Origin: Nitrospira_G sp035457545
GTDB lineage: Bacteria; Nitrospirota; Nitrospiria; Nitrospirales; Nitrospiraceae
Reading direction: 5' to 3'
NCBI GenBank assembly: GCA_035457545.1
Contig: DATIBM010000114.1
Location: forward strand, 1-6,240
DNA length: 6,240 nt
The notes under the pieces were generated by a model. That model was not told where the DNA came from. It saw nothing but the letters and a program-made list of their open reading frames with translations, and ran no database searches. The position numbers and the translations under genes are program-made. Positions 5,330 through 6,240 of this stretch are shown in pieces. Position 1 is the stretch's first letter; the number at the start of each line of letters is the position of its first letter.

Positions 5330-5457
5330 CAGAAACGGGATCACGGCGACAGTGCCCGGAACTGCATCCCTGGATGCTTAACGGTAGGCGGGTATGCACG
5401 TTGAGATTAGAGAGCGGCGGCTTGGCGATCACAATCAAGCGAAAGGTGCGTAGATGA
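5320..5457 (+). CDS. Possible 45-aa basic small protein, coupled to the next gene (uncertain)
   Basis: An ATG at 5320 opens 45 codons that end in TGA at 5455-5457. This overlaps the next start by ATGA, a common sign of translational coupling. AAAGGA (5303-5308) lies 11 nt upstream, a rather long spacing. The product is basic and has no signal peptide or membrane segment. Its C-terminal half (RRVCTLRLESGG, then LAITIKRK) reads like two beta strands, and I recognise no family. The frame is open back to 5281, where TGA precedes it. It could be a real leader-type small protein, a decayed fragment of a longer gene, or chance. Confidence 0.25.
   Translation: MRSPETGSRRQCPELHPWMLNGRRVCTLRLESGGLAITIKRKVRR
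5364..5377. promoter_or_regulatory. Perfect 14-bp dyad GCATCC-CT-GGATGC, possible operator
   Basis: Two exact 6-bp half sites surround a 2-bp centre, the geometry of a dimeric regulator site. It lies 76 bp before the ATG at 5454. No promoter boxes can be placed next to it with confidence. Confidence 0.3.
5442..5448 (+). promoter_or_regulatory. Ribosome binding site of the two-helix membrane protein gene
   Basis: AAAGGTG lies 5 nt before ATG 5454 and is within the last codons of the possible 45-aa ORF. Confidence 0.5.
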
Positions 5458-6017
5458 TTGCGCTTTCACTCTTGATGGGTCTGGTGCTCTACATTTTGCT
5501 GGCGTGGTCTTCCGTTCGCGTGGTCGGGTGGTTGGCCGACATCGCGGCGTTCGCGGCTAGTACGAAGAGAATCCTGCAAGTCCTCTCCATAGCCTTCTTC
5601 GTCTTACTGCCGACATGGGACATCATCCCCAGTCGGCTGTACTTTCAGCACCTCTGTAAAACGGAAGCGGGAGCTAGAGCCACAAAAACAGTGATGCTAG
5701 AAGAGCTGTACTTCCTGCCTGACGGGCGACCTGATCAGAAGAAGCTCGCTGGCCGTTATGCGCAACCAGACAAAAGGGATCATGAATTTTCCCGATGGGC
5801 ACACATAGTAAAGGTCGAAAGCGCAATTCGGGATAAGCAAACTGGGGAGTTATTGGGAACAGCGACGGATTTTGTGTACTACGGTGGCTGGTTGGGAGCG
5901 CGCATTGCGCCCATGTCACCGGATACATGCCCCAACTATCCTAACCACAGTGCGCATAGCATTATCTGGCAAGAGATATTCAAGCTGAAGCAACCGTCCT
6001 TACCCGGAGGGAAATGA
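5454..6017 (+). CDS. Membrane-anchored protein of unknown function, two N-terminal helices
   Basis: This 187-aa protein has two hydrophobic segments, about residues 2-19 (perhaps continuing to 35) and 40-54, joined by a short stretch with Lys38 and Arg39. By the positive-inside rule the short loop would be cytoplasmic. The hydrophilic domain from about residue 56 would then face outside the inner membrane. That domain starts PTWDIIPSRLYFQHLC, then KTEAGARATKTV, followed by a charged middle and the end SPDTCPNYPNHSAHSIIW. Cys68 and Cys159 could form a disulfide there. I recall similar 'YFxHLCxxEAG' membrane proteins of unknown function in Proteobacteria, but cannot name a family. The gene is 1 bp from the downstream gene, so the two are almost surely cotranscribed. 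Its codons are clearly AT-richer than those of the tldD operon, suggesting a different origin. Confidence 0.85.
   Translation: MIALSLLMGLVLYILLAWSSVRVVGWLADIAAFAASTKRILQVLSIAFFVLLPTWDIIPSRLYFQHLCKTEAGARATKTVMLEELYFLPDGRPDQKKLAGRYAQPDKRDHEFSRWAHIVKVESAIRDKQTGELLGTATDFVYYGGWLGARIAPMSPDTCPNYPNHSAHSIIWQEIFKLKQPSLPGGK
6006..6011 (+). promoter_or_regulatory. Ribosome binding site of the terminal partial gene
   Basis: GGAGGG lies 7 nt before ATG 6019, inside the last codons of the preceding gene. This supports translation of the partial frame and coupling with its neighbour. Confidence 0.7.
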
Positions 6018-6018
6018 G

Positions 6019-6240
6019 ATGCCTGATCCTATTGGTGCGTATTTTCAGAATGCGCAACTCTCAATGGCTGCATATGCGACCTTGGCATTGTCTATGAACA
6101 ATGACGTTAACGTCCTTAAGCAGCAATTGAAGGATAATGGGTTCACCGACGCACTTGCTGCCCAATTTGTCGCCACCTACCGCATCGCGGCGGACACCCT
6201 GGTTGACCCTGGCACTGGTCTCTCAGCCACTCTCTTTCAG
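6019..6240 (+). CDS. N-terminus of a probable large lipase-like hydrolase (3' truncated by the window)
   Basis: The frame is open from ATG 6019 to the window end, 74 codons, so the gene continues beyond. The visible peptide begins MPDPIGAYFQNAQLSMAAYA. A later block reads AAQFVATYRIAADT, followed by LVDPGTGLSATLFQ. This arrangement of a helical AYFQxAxLSxAAYA start, then 'FxxxYxxxDxxxDPxTGxSATxFQ' before the expected beta strands, is what I recall from the N-termini of large alpha/beta-hydrolase (DUF2974, lipase-like) proteins. Those often carry calcium-binding RTX-type repeats further on. The catalytic GxSxG serine and any repeats would lie outside the window, so the function is not demonstrated here. 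There is no N-terminal signal peptide, which would fit type I or other non-Sec export. It is cotranscribed with the membrane protein upstream. Confidence 0.8.
   Translation, partial: MPDPIGAYFQNAQLSMAAYATLALSMNNDVNVLKQQLKDNGFTDALAAQFVATYRIAADTLVDPGTGLSATLFQ

Larger units (their letters stand above)
4928..5453. other. 525-bp region without a convincing gene
   Basis: Nothing large or recognisable is encoded here. The longest frame is a minus-strand one at 5013-5255 (80 codons from GTG, preceded directly by TAA and with no ribosome binding site). Its predicted product is unlike any family I know, so it is left uncalled. The region contains several inverted repeats (4965-4992, 5317-5329, 5364-5377) and a possible 45-aa ORF that begins at 5320. 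Base composition drops across this stretch from the GC-rich upstream genes towards the AT-richer genes downstream. It may therefore be a junction or decayed sequence. Confidence 0.5.

Overview
The window looks like a chromosomal segment of a GC-rich Gram-negative bacterium. A Nitrospira-like member of the Nitrospirota is my best guess, based on the general look of the proteins and the heptad-type spacer repeats. No marker gene here proves it, and other GC-rich environmental lineages remain possible.

Region 1 (1-3611, all + strand, GC-rich) is a likely operon. It holds the 3' end of tldD, then the paralogous partner pmbA/tldE, a dienelactone-hydrolase-family enzyme, a small DUF2007-like protein, and an unrecognised 165-aa protein with an acidic tail. 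Gaps are 117, 64, 20 and 7 bp. The two larger gaps carry degenerate 7-bp tandem repeats. TldD and PmbA should form the heterodimeric peptide-degrading metalloprotease. The three following genes are cotranscribed candidates with no evident shared pathway.

Region 2 (3612-4927) has a family 4 (Fe-S) uracil-DNA glycosylase on the minus strand, convergent with region 1. It ends in a QMSLF peptide resembling a sliding-clamp-binding motif. Divergent from it is a small exported protein that reads like an OB-fold. Each gene of the divergent pair has a recognisable sigma70-like promoter in the shared 160-bp gap.

Region 3 (4928-5453) is about 525 bp with no convincing large gene. It contains several inverted repeats, an orphan minus-strand ORF, and a possible 45-aa ORF whose stop overlaps the next start as ATGA.

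Region 4 (5454-6240) is visibly lower in GC and may be an accessory insertion. It encodes a two-helix membrane-anchored protein of unknown function, followed 1 bp later by the N-terminus of a protein cut by the window edge. That N-terminus resembles large secreted lipase-like (DUF2974-type) hydrolases. An effector/partner or toxin/immunity relationship for this pair is a hypothesis, and it is the most interesting possible system in the window.
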